Shown: one piece after another, positions 34,419 to 42,821 of the stretch
How positions within the stretch are numbered: the stretch's first letter is position 1
Layout of the letters: the number at the start of each line of letters is the position of its first letter
Origin: Alphaproteobacteria bacterium
Lineage (GTDB): Bacteria > Pseudomonadota > Alphaproteobacteria > SMXP01
Direction of reading: 5' to 3'
Assembly: GCA_028285305.1 (NCBI GenBank)
Contig: JANQPV010000044.1
Location: 1-64,000 of the forward strand
DNA length: 64,000 bases
Made by a program: the position numbers and the translations under genes
The notes under the pieces: generated by a model
The model's input: the letters and a program-made list of their open reading frames with translations, nothing else
Databases searched by the model: none
What the model was told of the DNA's origin: nothing

Positions 34419-36662
34419 CTAGACGAAGTCGATATGCTTGTTGAGCGGCAATTCTCTAATGCGTTTGCCGGTTGCCGCAAAGATGGCGTTGGCAAGGGCG
34501 GGCGCAGCGGGAGGCACGGCCGGCTCGCCGATGCCCCGCAAATCAGGCCCGTTGGTCAGTGCGCGCACTTCGATTTCGGGCGTCTGATAAAGCCGCATGC
34601 CCTCAAAAGCGTGGTAGTTGGTTTGCTCCGCCATTCCGTCGGCATAGGTGATTTCCGCGTTCATGGCGTGACCAAGGCCCCATATAATGCCGCCTTGCAT
34701 TTGCGCTTCGATGTTGACGGGGTCCAGCACTTTGCCCACCTCTGCTGCGCCGAACACTTTGTCGATCTTGATGCCCTGCGGCGTGTCGGTCACTTCGACC
34801 ACTTCAGCGGCGGCAACCCCGAACGAGAAGGTGAAGGCAACGCCGCGTCCGCGATTTTCGCCAAGAGCCGAGCCCCAGTTGGACATCTCTCCGACGGTCT
34901 CCAAAACTTTGCGTGACGGTTCATGCCAGCACAGGCGGATACGTTCTTCCAACGGGTCGGCGCCTGCGGCATGGATGAGTTCGTCGAGAAAGCAGTCATG
35001 GAAGAAGCCGTTGCCTGAGGCGCCGACGGAGCGCCAGGAACTGACGGGCACAAGAGGCGGCACCCGGTAGCCTGTCACCCGGTAGTTCGGAATACTGAAG
35101 GGTTGGTCCCAAGCGCCGGCGACGATCGTTACATCCGGGCCGGGCAGAGGAACCCCGTAGCGCTCGCCGAATTGAGAGGCGCTGACGGACGGATAGGCGA
35201 TCCCCAGATCGTAGGCGTCCACTTTCCCGTTCTTTACCGAACCGCGGCCTCGGGCCATTCCCATTGGGCGAGGAAAGTCATGGGTCATGTCTTCTTCGCG
35301 GCTCCAGGTCATTTTGATGGGCGCGCCTTGATGAGCCATCGCGAGTTGAACAGCCTGTTGAACATAGTCGTCTTCCAGGCGCCGACCGAAACTGCCGCCA
35401 CCGATCAGCACATGGACTTTGATGTTGTCCGCATCAAGACCGGTTAGCGAGGCAATGTTCTGAATCACAATGCCTGGGATCTGGGTGCCCGTCCAAATAT
35501 CAAGTTGCCCGTCCTTAAACTGAACGATTGTGTTCAAAGGTTCCAATGCCGCGTGGGCGAGATAGGGAACCTTGTACTCCGCTTCGATGAGGTCCGCGCC
35601 GTCGAGCGCGAGGGCTACGTCGCCTTCGTTGCGAAACTGACTGTCTTGACGCTCTTCGGTGAAGGAGGCCGCAGCCTCAGTCCACTGCTCATCGGATGTC
35701 GCCGGGTAGGGGGCGCTTCCCCAGTCACAGTCGATCGCATCGGCCGCTTTGAAGGCGCGCCACGTATTGTCTGCAAGAACGCCAACGCCGCCGTCGATTT
35801 CCACTACTTTGATCACACCGCGCATTTTCTCTGCGCTTGACGCATCGAACTTCTTGAGGCCGCCGCCGAAACGCGGGTTAGTGCGCACGGTGGCGAACAC
35901 CATGTCCGGCATGATGACGTCGATGCCATATTCCGCGGTCCCCGTTGACTTCTCAACAATGTCCAGACGGCGCATGTTTTTGCCGAGATACCGCCATTCG
36001 GACTCCGGTTTCAGTTTAACATTGCTGGGCGGTTCGATAAGGGCTGCCGCTTCGGCAAGCGATGTGTAGCTCAGCTCGTCACCGGACGGGGTTATGACCG
36101 CGCCGTCCTTGGTCTTGAGCTCCGCTTTGGCAATGCCCGATTGTTCCGCTGCCGCAGAGAGCAAAACGTCGCGAGCGACGGCACCTGCCATCCGCATGCG
36201 ATCAAAACCGTCTGGCACCGTAGTGGAGCCGCCGGTCATCTGCATGCCCATGAATTTGGACATGGCTGAGCCCAATCCTCTCAGAGCGGACGCGCCCAAA
36301 CCTTTGTCCCAAGCGGCGGCGGGGAAGCCTTCAGACGCGACGATGGCGTTGAAATAGGAAGGACTAGGCGGACCGGGGTCAACCCGGATGTCTTCCCAGG
36401 CGATGTCGAGTTCTTCGGCAACGAGCGCGGCTTGAATGGAATAGGCCCCCTGGCCTAGATCCGCCCTGGGAGTAATGATCGTGACGCCCGATTGATCGAT
36501 CTTGATGAAGGGATTGAGGGTTGTTTCGCCGTCGCCTAATATGTCCGTAAGCGGATTAGATACGGGCCGCTGATAGGCGTAATAGCCAAAAGCCACTCCG
36601 CCCGCGATGGCGGCTGAGCCGATAAGAAATGTCCGCCGTGCGATGGTCCCTATGCTAGCCAT
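34419..36662 (-). CDS. iorB: Molybdopterin subunit of isoquinoline-1-oxidoreductase-type enzyme
   Basis: 747 residues, xanthine dehydrogenase family (aldehyde oxidase a/b-hammerhead and MoCo domains). The N-terminus has a twin-arginine motif (ARRTFLIGSAAIAGG), so folded export with its iron-sulfur partner is likely. Later motifs include VLIGGGSFGRRLEDDYVQQA and the C-terminal GIGEPAVPPAAPALANAI, which match IorB-type large subunits. The start is ATG 36662 with a strong GAGGGGGG ribosome-binding site; the frame is open upstream through the iorA end. Substrate class: N-heteroaromatics or aldehydes; iorB is used by similarity. Confidence 0.85.
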   Translation of the reverse strand: MASIGTIARRTFLIGSAAIAGGVAFGYYAYQRPVSNPLTDILGDGETTLNPFIKIDQSGVTIITPRADLGQGAYSIQAALVAEELDIAWEDIRVDPGPPSPSYFNAIVASEGFPAAAWDKGLGASALRGLGSAMSKFMGMQMTGGSTTVPDGFDRMRMAGAVARDVLLSAAAEQSGIAKAELKTKDGAVITPSGDELSYTSLAEAAALIEPPSNVKLKPESEWRYLGKNMRRLDIVEKSTGTAEYGIDVIMPDMVFATVRTNPRFGGGLKKFDASSAEKMRGVIKVVEIDGGVGVLADNTWRAFKAADAIDCDWGSAPYPATSDEQWTEAAASFTEERQDSQFRNEGDVALALDGADLIEAEYKVPYLAHAALEPLNTIVQFKDGQLDIWTGTQIPGIVIQNIASLTGLDADNIKVHVLIGGGSFGRRLEDDYVQQAVQLAMAHQGAPIKMTWSREEDMTHDFPRPMGMARGRGSVKNGKVDAYDLGIAYPSVSASQFGERYGVPLPGPDVTIVAGAWDQPFSIPNYRVTGYRVPPLVPVSSWRSVGASGNGFFHDCFLDELIHAAGADPLEERIRLCWHEPSRKVLETVGEMSNWGSALGENRGRGVAFTFSFGVAAAEVVEVTDTPQGIKIDKVFGAAEVGKVLDPVNIEAQMQGGIIWGLGHAMNAEITYADGMAEQTNYHAFEGMRLYQTPEIEVRALTNGPDLRGIGEPAVPPAAPALANAIFAATGKRIRELPLNKHIDFV

Positions 36663-36664
36663 GA

Positions 36665-37123
36665 CTAAACCCCCCTCAGTTTGGCAGCCGCTGTTTTGAC
36701 TGCTTCGCGCACCCGCACATAAGTGCCGCAGCGGCACAAATTGGCCGATAAGGCCCGGTCGATGGCTTCATCGTCGGGATCGGGATTGACCTCGAGGAAA
36801 GCGGCGGCCGCCATAATCTGTCCGGACTGACAGTATCCGCATTGAGCAACTTGGTGTTCGATCCATGCCGCTTGCACCGCGTGGAGCGCATCGGGGGTGC
36901 CTAGGCCTTCGATGGTGGTTACTTCGCCGAAAACATCGCCCACAGGCATTGAGCAGGAGCGTATGGCCATGCCATCAATGTGGACCGTACAGGCCCCGCA
37001 CGCGGTAATGCCGCATCCATATTTTGGGCCTGTGATTCCCAGTTCGTCTCTCAGCACCCACAAGAGAGGCATGTCTTCCTCGACTTCGACCTCGTGCTCT
37101 TTCCCGTTGACCTTCAGTTGCAT
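36665..37123 (-). CDS. iorA: [2Fe-2S] subunit of isoquinoline-1-oxidoreductase-type enzyme
   Basis: 152 residues. The plant-type [2Fe-2S] cluster ligands are in [16 protein letters not shown] ... C, and the second cluster ligands in CGYCQSGQ ... CRCGTY. This is the small subunit of two-subunit molybdenum hydroxylases; the FAD subunit is absent, as in IorAB. Start ATG 37123 has GGGGAA 5-6 bases upstream and fits the family better than ATG 37144. Its stop is two bases before the large-subunit start, so both are translated together. Confidence 0.9.
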   Translation of the reverse strand: MQLKVNGKEHEVEVEEDMPLLWVLRDELGITGPKYGCGITACGACTVHIDGMAIRSCSMPVGDVFGEVTTIEGLGTPDALHAVQAAWIEHQVAQCGYCQSGQIMAAAAFLEVNPDPDDEAIDRALSANLCRCGTYVRVREAVKTAAAKLRGV

Positions 37124-37232
37124 GTGATTCCCCGTCTCGTTCATCCGCCTTGACGACCTTCTTATACTAGGAAACGGGCGTCACGTCGCCTTGCATTGGT
37201 CTCACTATCAAAGATGTGATGGGCTCGGAAAG

Positions 37233-37255
37233 TATTGACATAGTCTATGTCAATA
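37233..37255. promoter_or_regulatory. Palindromic operator over the haloalkane dehalogenase promoter
   Basis: TATTGACATA at 37233-37242 and TATGTCAATA at 37246-37255 are exact inverted repeats around GTC. The left arm contains TTGACA (37235-37240), a consensus -35 hexamer, and a weak -10 (around 37258-37263) follows at about 17 bases. A dimeric repressor bound here would block RNA polymerase. Transcription would start near 37270, which supports translation from ATG 37298 instead of 37262. Confidence 0.6.
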
Positions 37256-37297
37256 GTGTAGATGCCCAATTTTGCTCCGCGCAATAGGACTGCTCGT

Positions 37298-38362
37298 ATG
37301 AAAGTCTTGAGGACTCCGGACAAATATTTTGCTGATCTCGCCGATTATCCGTTTGCGCCTCGTTACACCACTATAAAAGCGCATGACGGGAGCGACTTAC
37401 GCATCCATCATTTGGATGAGGGGCCAAAAGAAAGACCCATTGTCCTGTGCATGCATGGCCAGCCGGTTTGGAGTTACCTTTACCGGAAGATGATCCCGAT
37501 GTTGGTGGGTGAGGGGATGCGGGTTATTGCGCCCGATCTGGTGGGCTATGGTAAGTCCGATAAGCCTGCTGCCCGCGTGGATTACAGTTATCAGCGCCAG
37601 GTGGATTGGATGGGGGCTTGGCTCGAGTCCAACGATCTTTCAGGTTTGACGTTTTTTGGACAGGATTGGGGTGGGTTGATTGGCTTACGAATGGTTGCGG
37701 ATCATCCGGATCGTTTCGACCGAGTCATGATTTCGAACACGGGTCTGCCGCATAATCCTGATCTGCCCGATGAGGTGGTCAAACAAGTTGAGGAATTCAG
37801 AGCGAACGCAAAAACACCGACACTCCCGGAGATGGCTCGTGCTTTGCAAGGTGTGCCGGATTCGCAGGCGACCGCCTTCGCTCATTGGCAAAAATTTTGT
37901 TGGGAAACAGAGGATTTGCCCGTCGGATTCATGATGTCTATGGGCGTCGAAAACGACAACCCCGTGCTGAGGGCCGTCAAATTTCTGGCCTACAGATTGG
38001 GTGCGCCGATGCTGTTCGCCTCGCCGTTAGCAAAAGCCTATGCGGCCCCATTTCCGGATGCCAGCTATAAGATGGCGCCGAGAGCTATGCCCAGCCAGGT
38101 GCCGACGTTGCCGACGGACCCGTCTTTGGACGCGCAAGCCAAAGCTTGGGATTTCTTTTCGAACTTCGAAAAGCCTTTCTTGTGCGCTTTTGCCGATAAC
38201 GATCCTGTGACGAAGGGTATGGATGCAGAGTTCCTAGAACGGGTGCCCGGCGCCAAAGGCCAGCCCCATACAACGATTGAGGGCGGGGGTCATTTTGTGC
38301 AGGAGCTGGCGCCTGAGCGTGTGTCGAAGATCCTTGTCGACTTTGTTCGGTCGACCTCGTAA
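37298..38362 (+). CDS. Haloalkane dehalogenase, HLD-I-like alpha/beta hydrolase
   Basis: 354 residues. The oxyanion motif is HGQPVWSYLYR (about 53-63), the nucleophile Asp with the halide-binding Trp is in GQDWGG (D123, W124), the acid is in FADNDP (about 302) and the histidine is in GGGHF (about 332). This order and Trp next to the nucleophile match haloalkane dehalogenases of the DhlA-type subfamily, which replace halogen by hydroxyl. It is longer than usual (about 300), mainly in the cap region (about 160-260). A related alpha/beta hydrolase such as an epoxide hydrolase is less likely because of the GQDWGG signature. ATG 37298 has AGGA 8 bases upstream. Confidence 0.85.
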   Translation: MKVLRTPDKYFADLADYPFAPRYTTIKAHDGSDLRIHHLDEGPKERPIVLCMHGQPVWSYLYRKMIPMLVGEGMRVIAPDLVGYGKSDKPAARVDYSYQRQVDWMGAWLESNDLSGLTFFGQDWGGLIGLRMVADHPDRFDRVMISNTGLPHNPDLPDEVVKQVEEFRANAKTPTLPEMARALQGVPDSQATAFAHWQKFCWETEDLPVGFMMSMGVENDNPVLRAVKFLAYRLGAPMLFASPLAKAYAAPFPDASYKMAPRAMPSQVPTLPTDPSLDAQAKAWDFFSNFEKPFLCAFADNDPVTKGMDAEFLERVPGAKGQPHTTIEGGGHFVQELAPERVSKILVDFVRSTS

Positions 38363-38397
38363 TGCACTAGCTCAACTCGCTATTCCATGAGGTTTCC

Positions 38398-39516
38398 ATG
38401 ACCGCCATTACGCTTTACGGGACTCCGTTGTCGCTCTATTCGGGACGCCCGCGGAGTTATCTCATTAATGCGGGACTCGCCTACCGGGAAGTCACACCCA
38501 CGACAGTCCACTACAAAGATGTGGTGCTTCCGAAAGCGGGCGGACGGCAGGGGATGCCCACTCTTGAGACTGCGGACGGCGACGTCATTCGCGATGGGGC
38601 GGCCATTATTGATCACTATGAAGATCAATCTGGTCATACGTTTTCGCCCAAGGCACCGAAGCAACGCATCCTGAGCCGTCTTTTTGATGTTATCGGGGCG
38701 GAAGGTTTGCTACGCCCCGCTATGCATTACCGCTGGAATTTTCCTGACGAGAATCTCGCCTTTCTCAAATTTCACTTTCAATCCGTTATGCCACCGGTGC
38801 CCGAACGGGAGCAATATGCAGACAAGGCCATGGACCGCATGCGTGAGGCATGTATGGGCTTTGGGGCGGTCCCCGATACGTTTGAGTTGGTCGAAACGCT
38901 CTACGCGGAACTTTTAGAAAAGCTCGACGCCCATTTCGCTGTGCAGCCATACCTGCTGGGCGGACGACCGTGCATCGGCGATTTCGGCATGATAGCACCT
39001 TTTTACGGTCATCTGGGAAGAGATCCCAAACCACTTTCCCTCATGCAATCTCATGCAATTCGCTTGTTTCGGTGGGTGGAGCGCATGAACCGTCCGGAAC
39101 CCGACGTTGGCGAATTTGACGATCAGACGGGTGAGTATCTGTCAGATGATCAAATTCCTGACACCCTGGTGGAGTTACTGAAGCAACTCGCGACCGATTT
39201 TGTGCCGGAAACACGGGCGGCGGCCGATTGCATCAATACGTGGCTTGACCAACAGTCGGACCTGGCTCCCGGCACTGAGGTTGCACGGGGTGTTGGCATG
39301 GCTCAGTTCGAAGTCCGTGGCGTGACGATAAACGCGTTGGCCCAGCCCTACAGATTCTACTTGCTTAAGCGCGTGCAAGATGAATTCGAAGCTCTGGACG
39401 AAAATGCCAAAGAGAACGTGAGCGGTCTCCTTAACGCGTGTGGTATGGAGGACGTGCTCAATCTGAAGCTCACCCGTGAGATCGGCCGCGCGAACAATCT
39501 CGAAGTGTGGGTGTAG
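38398..39516 (+). CDS. Glutathione S-transferase-like protein
   Basis: 372 residues. The N-terminal 80 residues have the thioredoxin-like GST pattern (ITLYGTPLSLYSGRPRSYLINAGLAY, then GGRQGMPTLETADGDVIRDGAAIIDHYED). A long helical C-terminal region follows, about 150 residues longer than classic GSTs. A conserved GGRPCIGDFGMIAPFY stretch matches the GST helix with the Asp cap. It lies 35 bases after the dehalogenase gene and is probably co-transcribed; a role in conjugating or reducing halogenated compounds is inference. Confidence 0.8.
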   Translation: MTAITLYGTPLSLYSGRPRSYLINAGLAYREVTPTTVHYKDVVLPKAGGRQGMPTLETADGDVIRDGAAIIDHYEDQSGHTFSPKAPKQRILSRLFDVIGAEGLLRPAMHYRWNFPDENLAFLKFHFQSVMPPVPEREQYADKAMDRMREACMGFGAVPDTFELVETLYAELLEKLDAHFAVQPYLLGGRPCIGDFGMIAPFYGHLGRDPKPLSLMQSHAIRLFRWVERMNRPEPDVGEFDDQTGEYLSDDQIPDTLVELLKQLATDFVPETRAAADCINTWLDQQSDLAPGTEVARGVGMAQFEVRGVTINALAQPYRFYLLKRVQDEFEALDENAKENVSGLLNACGMEDVLNLKLTREIGRANNLEVWV

Positions 39517-39526
39517 TGTTTAAGAG

Positions 39527-40195
39527 ATGTTGAGGTTTTTGGGTGGCTTACTGACGGCCTTGATGCTTCTCTTTGGGGCAGGGTTTGTGGTCCTCTTCTT
39601 TTGGCCGCGTCCGCCGCTTATGACTGATCCGGCCATCCTCGCCGGGGACGGCAGCCTCTTAAACTATTGCGCACTTCCCGAATTAGACGGGAGCGGTAAG
39701 ACGGCCGCTGAGATTCCCAAAGGCAACACGCCGGGCTGCAGCTACTCGCATTTTCCGTTGCCGATCCTTGCGGATTGTACCGAGCCGCTTGCTGACGGTG
39801 CCGATGACATACGCGGTCTTTGGCAGGCGGTGAGGGGGAGTGGGCACGAAGGTCATGTGGAGCGGATTGAGCAATGTGGTCGCCGGACGGTCGTGACGAG
39901 CAGCGGCATCATTCATGATTCCGGACCGAACAGTACCGGCGGGGAAATGACCAACGATACCGAAGGCCGCGTTGTCTTCCGGATCGCGGGCAAGCCCTAT
40001 TGTCCGCGTACGTCGGCCAGTATGGTCTGGAACGAAGGCGTTTTGGACTTCCACGTCTTTGGTTGGGGGCCTGTTGTTGTGCGTCGCTATCGTGACGGTG
40101 AGCATTTGGTTTGGGAATATGCGGACGGGAGCGTCACACGGATGAAGCGGATTTGTACGTTGCCTGAGGAACACAAGTTTCCTAAGCCGCGCTAA
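39527..40195 (+). CDS. Membrane-anchored hypothetical protein
   Basis: 222 residues with one N-terminal membrane segment (about 5-27), then an extracytoplasmic region with six or more cysteines (for example NYCALPELDG, PGCSYSHFP, ADCTEPL). No family recognised. It begins 10 bases after the GST gene, so it probably belongs to the same dehalogenase-GST transcript. It ends 14 bases from the convergent pheA. Confidence 0.65.
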   Translation: MLRFLGGLLTALMLLFGAGFVVLFFWPRPPLMTDPAILAGDGSLLNYCALPELDGSGKTAAEIPKGNTPGCSYSHFPLPILADCTEPLADGADDIRGLWQAVRGSGHEGHVERIEQCGRRTVVTSSGIIHDSGPNSTGGEMTNDTEGRVVFRIAGKPYCPRTSASMVWNEGVLDFHVFGWGPVVVRRYRDGEHLVWEYADGSVTRMKRICTLPEEHKFPKPR

Positions 40196-40209
40196 CGCAT
40201 TATGGAGAG

Positions 40210-41094
40210 CTATACAAAGATATTCTCAGCCGCTCTTTTGCGGTAAGGATCGGCCTTGTAGGCGCCCAGAATTCTCATGTGCCGCGAAAAGAATTTGAGC
40301 TCTTCCAGGGCAAGGCGTACGTTGTGGTCTTCGGGATGCCCTTCAATGTCGGCATAAAACTGGGTAGCGAGGAATGTTCCCTCAAGCTGGTATGATTCAA
40401 GTTTGGTCATGTTCACGCCGTTGGTCGCAAATCCGCCGAGTGCTTTATAGAGGGCGGCCGGCACGTTCCTGACTTCGAAAACAAAACTGGTGATAATAGG
40501 AGCCCCATCACCGATTGAACTCGGGTCCGCGTCATTCGGTTCGTTCGCAAACAGAAGAAAACGTGTTGTGTTGTGGCCGGCATCCTCCATGGAGTCCTGT
40601 AGTATTTTTAGATTGTAGATCTCTGCTGCAAGGGACGATGCCAAAGCCCCTTTTGTGAGATTGTTTTCCTCCGCGACTATGCGGGCCGCTCCGGCCGTGT
40701 CCGCTGCTGCCAGGGGCTCAAGCCCGAGAGACCTCAAGGTTTCTCGGCATTGGCCGAGGGCTTGGGCATGGCTGGCGACTACTTTCAGCGTGTCTAAGCT
40801 GGCTTTTGGCGGGGCCAAAAGCTGATGGCTGATGCGCAAAAAATGTTCGCCTACAATGTAGAGATCGGACTCCGGTATTAAGTGGTGGATATCTGCAACT
40901 CGTCCGGCGACTGAATTCTCGACGGGGATCATCGCAAGGGCTGCCGAACCGTCTTCAACGGCCTTAAATGTGTCCTCGAATGTGGGACAGGGCAACGGCT
41001 GAAAGCCCGATTGGAATTCTAGGCACGCCAGATGAGAGTATGCGCCGGGCTCGCCTTGGAACGCGATGGTGCTCGGTTTGGAGGCGGAAGTCAT
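40210..41094 (-). CDS. pheA: Prephenate dehydratase
   Basis: 294 residues. The catalytic domain begins TIAFQGEPGAYSHLA and includes IPVENSVAGRV; the C-terminal ACT domain carries ALGGFATNGVNMTKLESY (the GALAL/ESRP-type phenylalanine site). It converts prephenate to phenylpyruvate. No chorismate mutase domain is fused. Its ATG overlaps the stop of kdsB (41091-41094), and this kdsB-pheA pair next to cycM is a typical alphaproteobacterial arrangement. Confidence 0.95.
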   Translation of the reverse strand: MTSASKPSTIAFQGEPGAYSHLACLEFQSGFQPLPCPTFEDTFKAVEDGSAALAMIPVENSVAGRVADIHHLIPESDLYIVGEHFLRISHQLLAPPKASLDTLKVVASHAQALGQCRETLRSLGLEPLAAADTAGAARIVAEENNLTKGALASSLAAEIYNLKILQDSMEDAGHNTTRFLLFANEPNDADPSSIGDGAPIITSFVFEVRNVPAALYKALGGFATNGVNMTKLESYQLEGTFLATQFYADIEGHPEDHNVRLALEELKFFSRHMRILGAYKADPYRKRAAENIFV

Positions 41095-41834
41095 TCTTGG
41101 TCCTCGGGTTGAAATTCTCGGCGCGCGCGTTCGAGATCGGCAGGCGTATCGACACCTACAGGGGCTTCGTTAACGATCAAGACGTCTATTTGCATTCCGT
41201 CTTCTAAGGCGCGCAATTGCTCCAACTTCTCGCGTTTCTCCAAGGCAGACGGGGGAAGAGCCACAAATCTGTCTAACGCTTCGCGTCGATAGGCGTAAAT
41301 TCCAATGTGATGATAAAGCGGACCGTCACCCCATGGCGCGGTCGCCCGTGTAAAGTAAAGAGCGCGAGCTGTTCTTGGGTCTTGTCCAAACGTCAGAACA
41401 GCCTTGGTGACGTTAGGGTCGGATTTCTCTTCTTCCAGCTGGATAGGCGCAGCAAGCGTGGAGATGTCGGTCGATTGAGTTCGCATATGACTTGAGAGCC
41501 TTCCAATCAGTTTCGGATCCAGCGTGGGCAAGTCTCCTTGCAAATTAATTATTGTTGAATACCGATGGGTTGGATCTGCTATTTCGAGTGCTGAATGAAC
41601 ACGGTCCGAACCGGATGGCAGATCAGGATCCGTTTTTACGGCTTCGCCCCCGGCAGTCAGAATTGCATCTACGATTTCAGCGTCGCCGGCGGCAACCAAG
41701 ACGTCTCCGCAATCAGCGGCAGTCGCTTGCTGCCAAACCCGGACAATCATCGGGACCCCGGCAATATCAGCGAGAGGCTTATTGGGTAGGCGCGTGGACG
41801 CGAGCCTTGCGGGAATCACGGTAAGGGTTCTCAT
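41091..41834 (-). CDS. kdsB: 3-deoxy-manno-octulosonate cytidylyltransferase
   Basis: 247 residues. The nucleotide-binding start VIPARLASTRLPNKPLADIAG and the conserved QGDLP (Asp for Mg) and HIGIYAYRREALDRF regions are present. It activates KDO with CTP for lipopolysaccharide. The open frame runs to 42002, but ATG 41834 matches the family start (MRTLTVIPAR). It overlaps pheA by four bases. Confidence 0.95.
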   Translation of the reverse strand: MRTLTVIPARLASTRLPNKPLADIAGVPMIVRVWQQATAADCGDVLVAAGDAEIVDAILTAGGEAVKTDPDLPSGSDRVHSALEIADPTHRYSTIINLQGDLPTLDPKLIGRLSSHMRTQSTDISTLAAPIQLEEEKSDPNVTKAVLTFGQDPRTARALYFTRATAPWGDGPLYHHIGIYAYRREALDRFVALPPSALEKREKLEQLRALEDGMQIDVLIVNEAPVGVDTPADLERARREFQPEDQE

Positions 41835-42037
41835 ATTAGTGTCTTTGCCAGGATTGCTGGTTGAAGGAAAGGGATTCGCAACGGCGGCGATATAGGCTTT
41901 GGTGCTGCGACTCATCGACGCCACCGGCCCAAAAACCAGAGATGAACGGGTGCAGGCGGTTGCGCAGAAGAATCTCTCTTTTATAAAACGGCGTCGAGTC
42001 ACTGCGCCGACGGGTCCAAGAAGGAGCGAACAGTCTC

Positions 42038-42649
42038 ATGGATAGCCTTTTGATGAACAAAATTTTTGGCGGAATTTTGGGCGCTTGGTTGTTGATGCTG
42101 GTGCTTTCCTATGTTGTTGGACCCAATATCTATGCTGCTCATGGCCCCGCCGAGGGTGAGCGCGCCTACATAATTGAGGTAGCAGACACGGCTGCCGGTG
42201 GTGCCGCAGAGCCCGAAGTCGATTTCGCCGTTCTGTTGGCAAGTGCCGATTTGGGCAGAGGCGAGCGGACGGCCAAAAAGTGTTTGCAGTGCCATACGTT
42301 TGAAAAGGGCGGGAAAAACGGGACCGGGCCCAATTTGTGGGATGTTGTCGGACGTCAACGGGGCACAATTCCTGGCTTCAATTATTCCTCCGTTTTGCCG
42401 GCCTCCGGAGGCGAATGGAGCTATGAGTCCCTTTCTGCCTTTCTAGAGAATCCGAAGGGCTACATAAGCGGGACCACAATGTCGTTTGCAGGTCTTCGCA
42501 AGCCTGAAGAACGGGCCAACATGATCGCCTATATGCGCGCTCAAAGTGATAACCCTCTGCCCTTACCGGCGCCGAGCGCTCCCCCTGCAGAACCTGTTGA
42601 GACGCCCCCAAATGCGCCCGAAGCAGAAGGCACGAGTTCGGGACAGTAA
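42038..42649 (+). CDS. Membrane-bound cytochrome c (CycM type)
   Basis: 203 residues. An N-terminal uncleaved membrane anchor (about 10-30) precedes a class I cytochrome c domain with CLQCH (about residue 82) and the axial Met in TTMSFAGLR. Members such as CycM link the bc1 complex to cytochrome oxidase. A proline-rich tail (LPLPAPSAPPAEP) follows. It has AAGGAG upstream of the ATG and is divergent from kdsB-pheA. Confidence 0.92.
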   Translation: MDSLLMNKIFGGILGAWLLMLVLSYVVGPNIYAAHGPAEGERAYIIEVADTAAGGAAEPEVDFAVLLASADLGRGERTAKKCLQCHTFEKGGKNGTGPNLWDVVGRQRGTIPGFNYSSVLPASGGEWSYESLSAFLENPKGYISGTTMSFAGLRKPEERANMIAYMRAQSDNPLPLPAPSAPPAEPVETPPNAPEAEGTSSGQ

Positions 42650-42666
42650 CCTGCCGAATACGATTT

Positions 42667-42690
42667 GCTCACGCATGTGTGTTTGTGAGC
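42667..42690. terminator. Hairpin downstream of cycM-like gene
   Basis: GCTCAC at 42667-42672 pairs with GTGAGC at 42685-42690 around a 12-base loop, 17 bases after the cytochrome stop. No T-run follows (GAAAAAACGG does), so termination is uncertain. Confidence 0.3.
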
Positions 42691-42750
42691 GAAAAAACGG
42701 TCATAGTTCTGCCCTGGAAGAGGGACTATCTAAAAGAAGTGAAATCCTAA

Positions 42751-42772
42751 CCGACATAGTAAACAATGTCGG
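42751..42772. repeat. Inverted repeat upstream of yejA-like fusion
   Basis: CCGACAT at 42751-42757 and ATGTCGG at 42766-42772 are exact inverted repeats around 8 bases, 49 bases before the GTG start. A regulator site or leader hairpin is possible; promoter elements are unclear. Confidence 0.4.
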
Positions 42773-42821
42773 GATGAGTCGTTTTGCGGCTCTTTGTGAG
42801 TAACCAGCTATAGGAAGAGTT

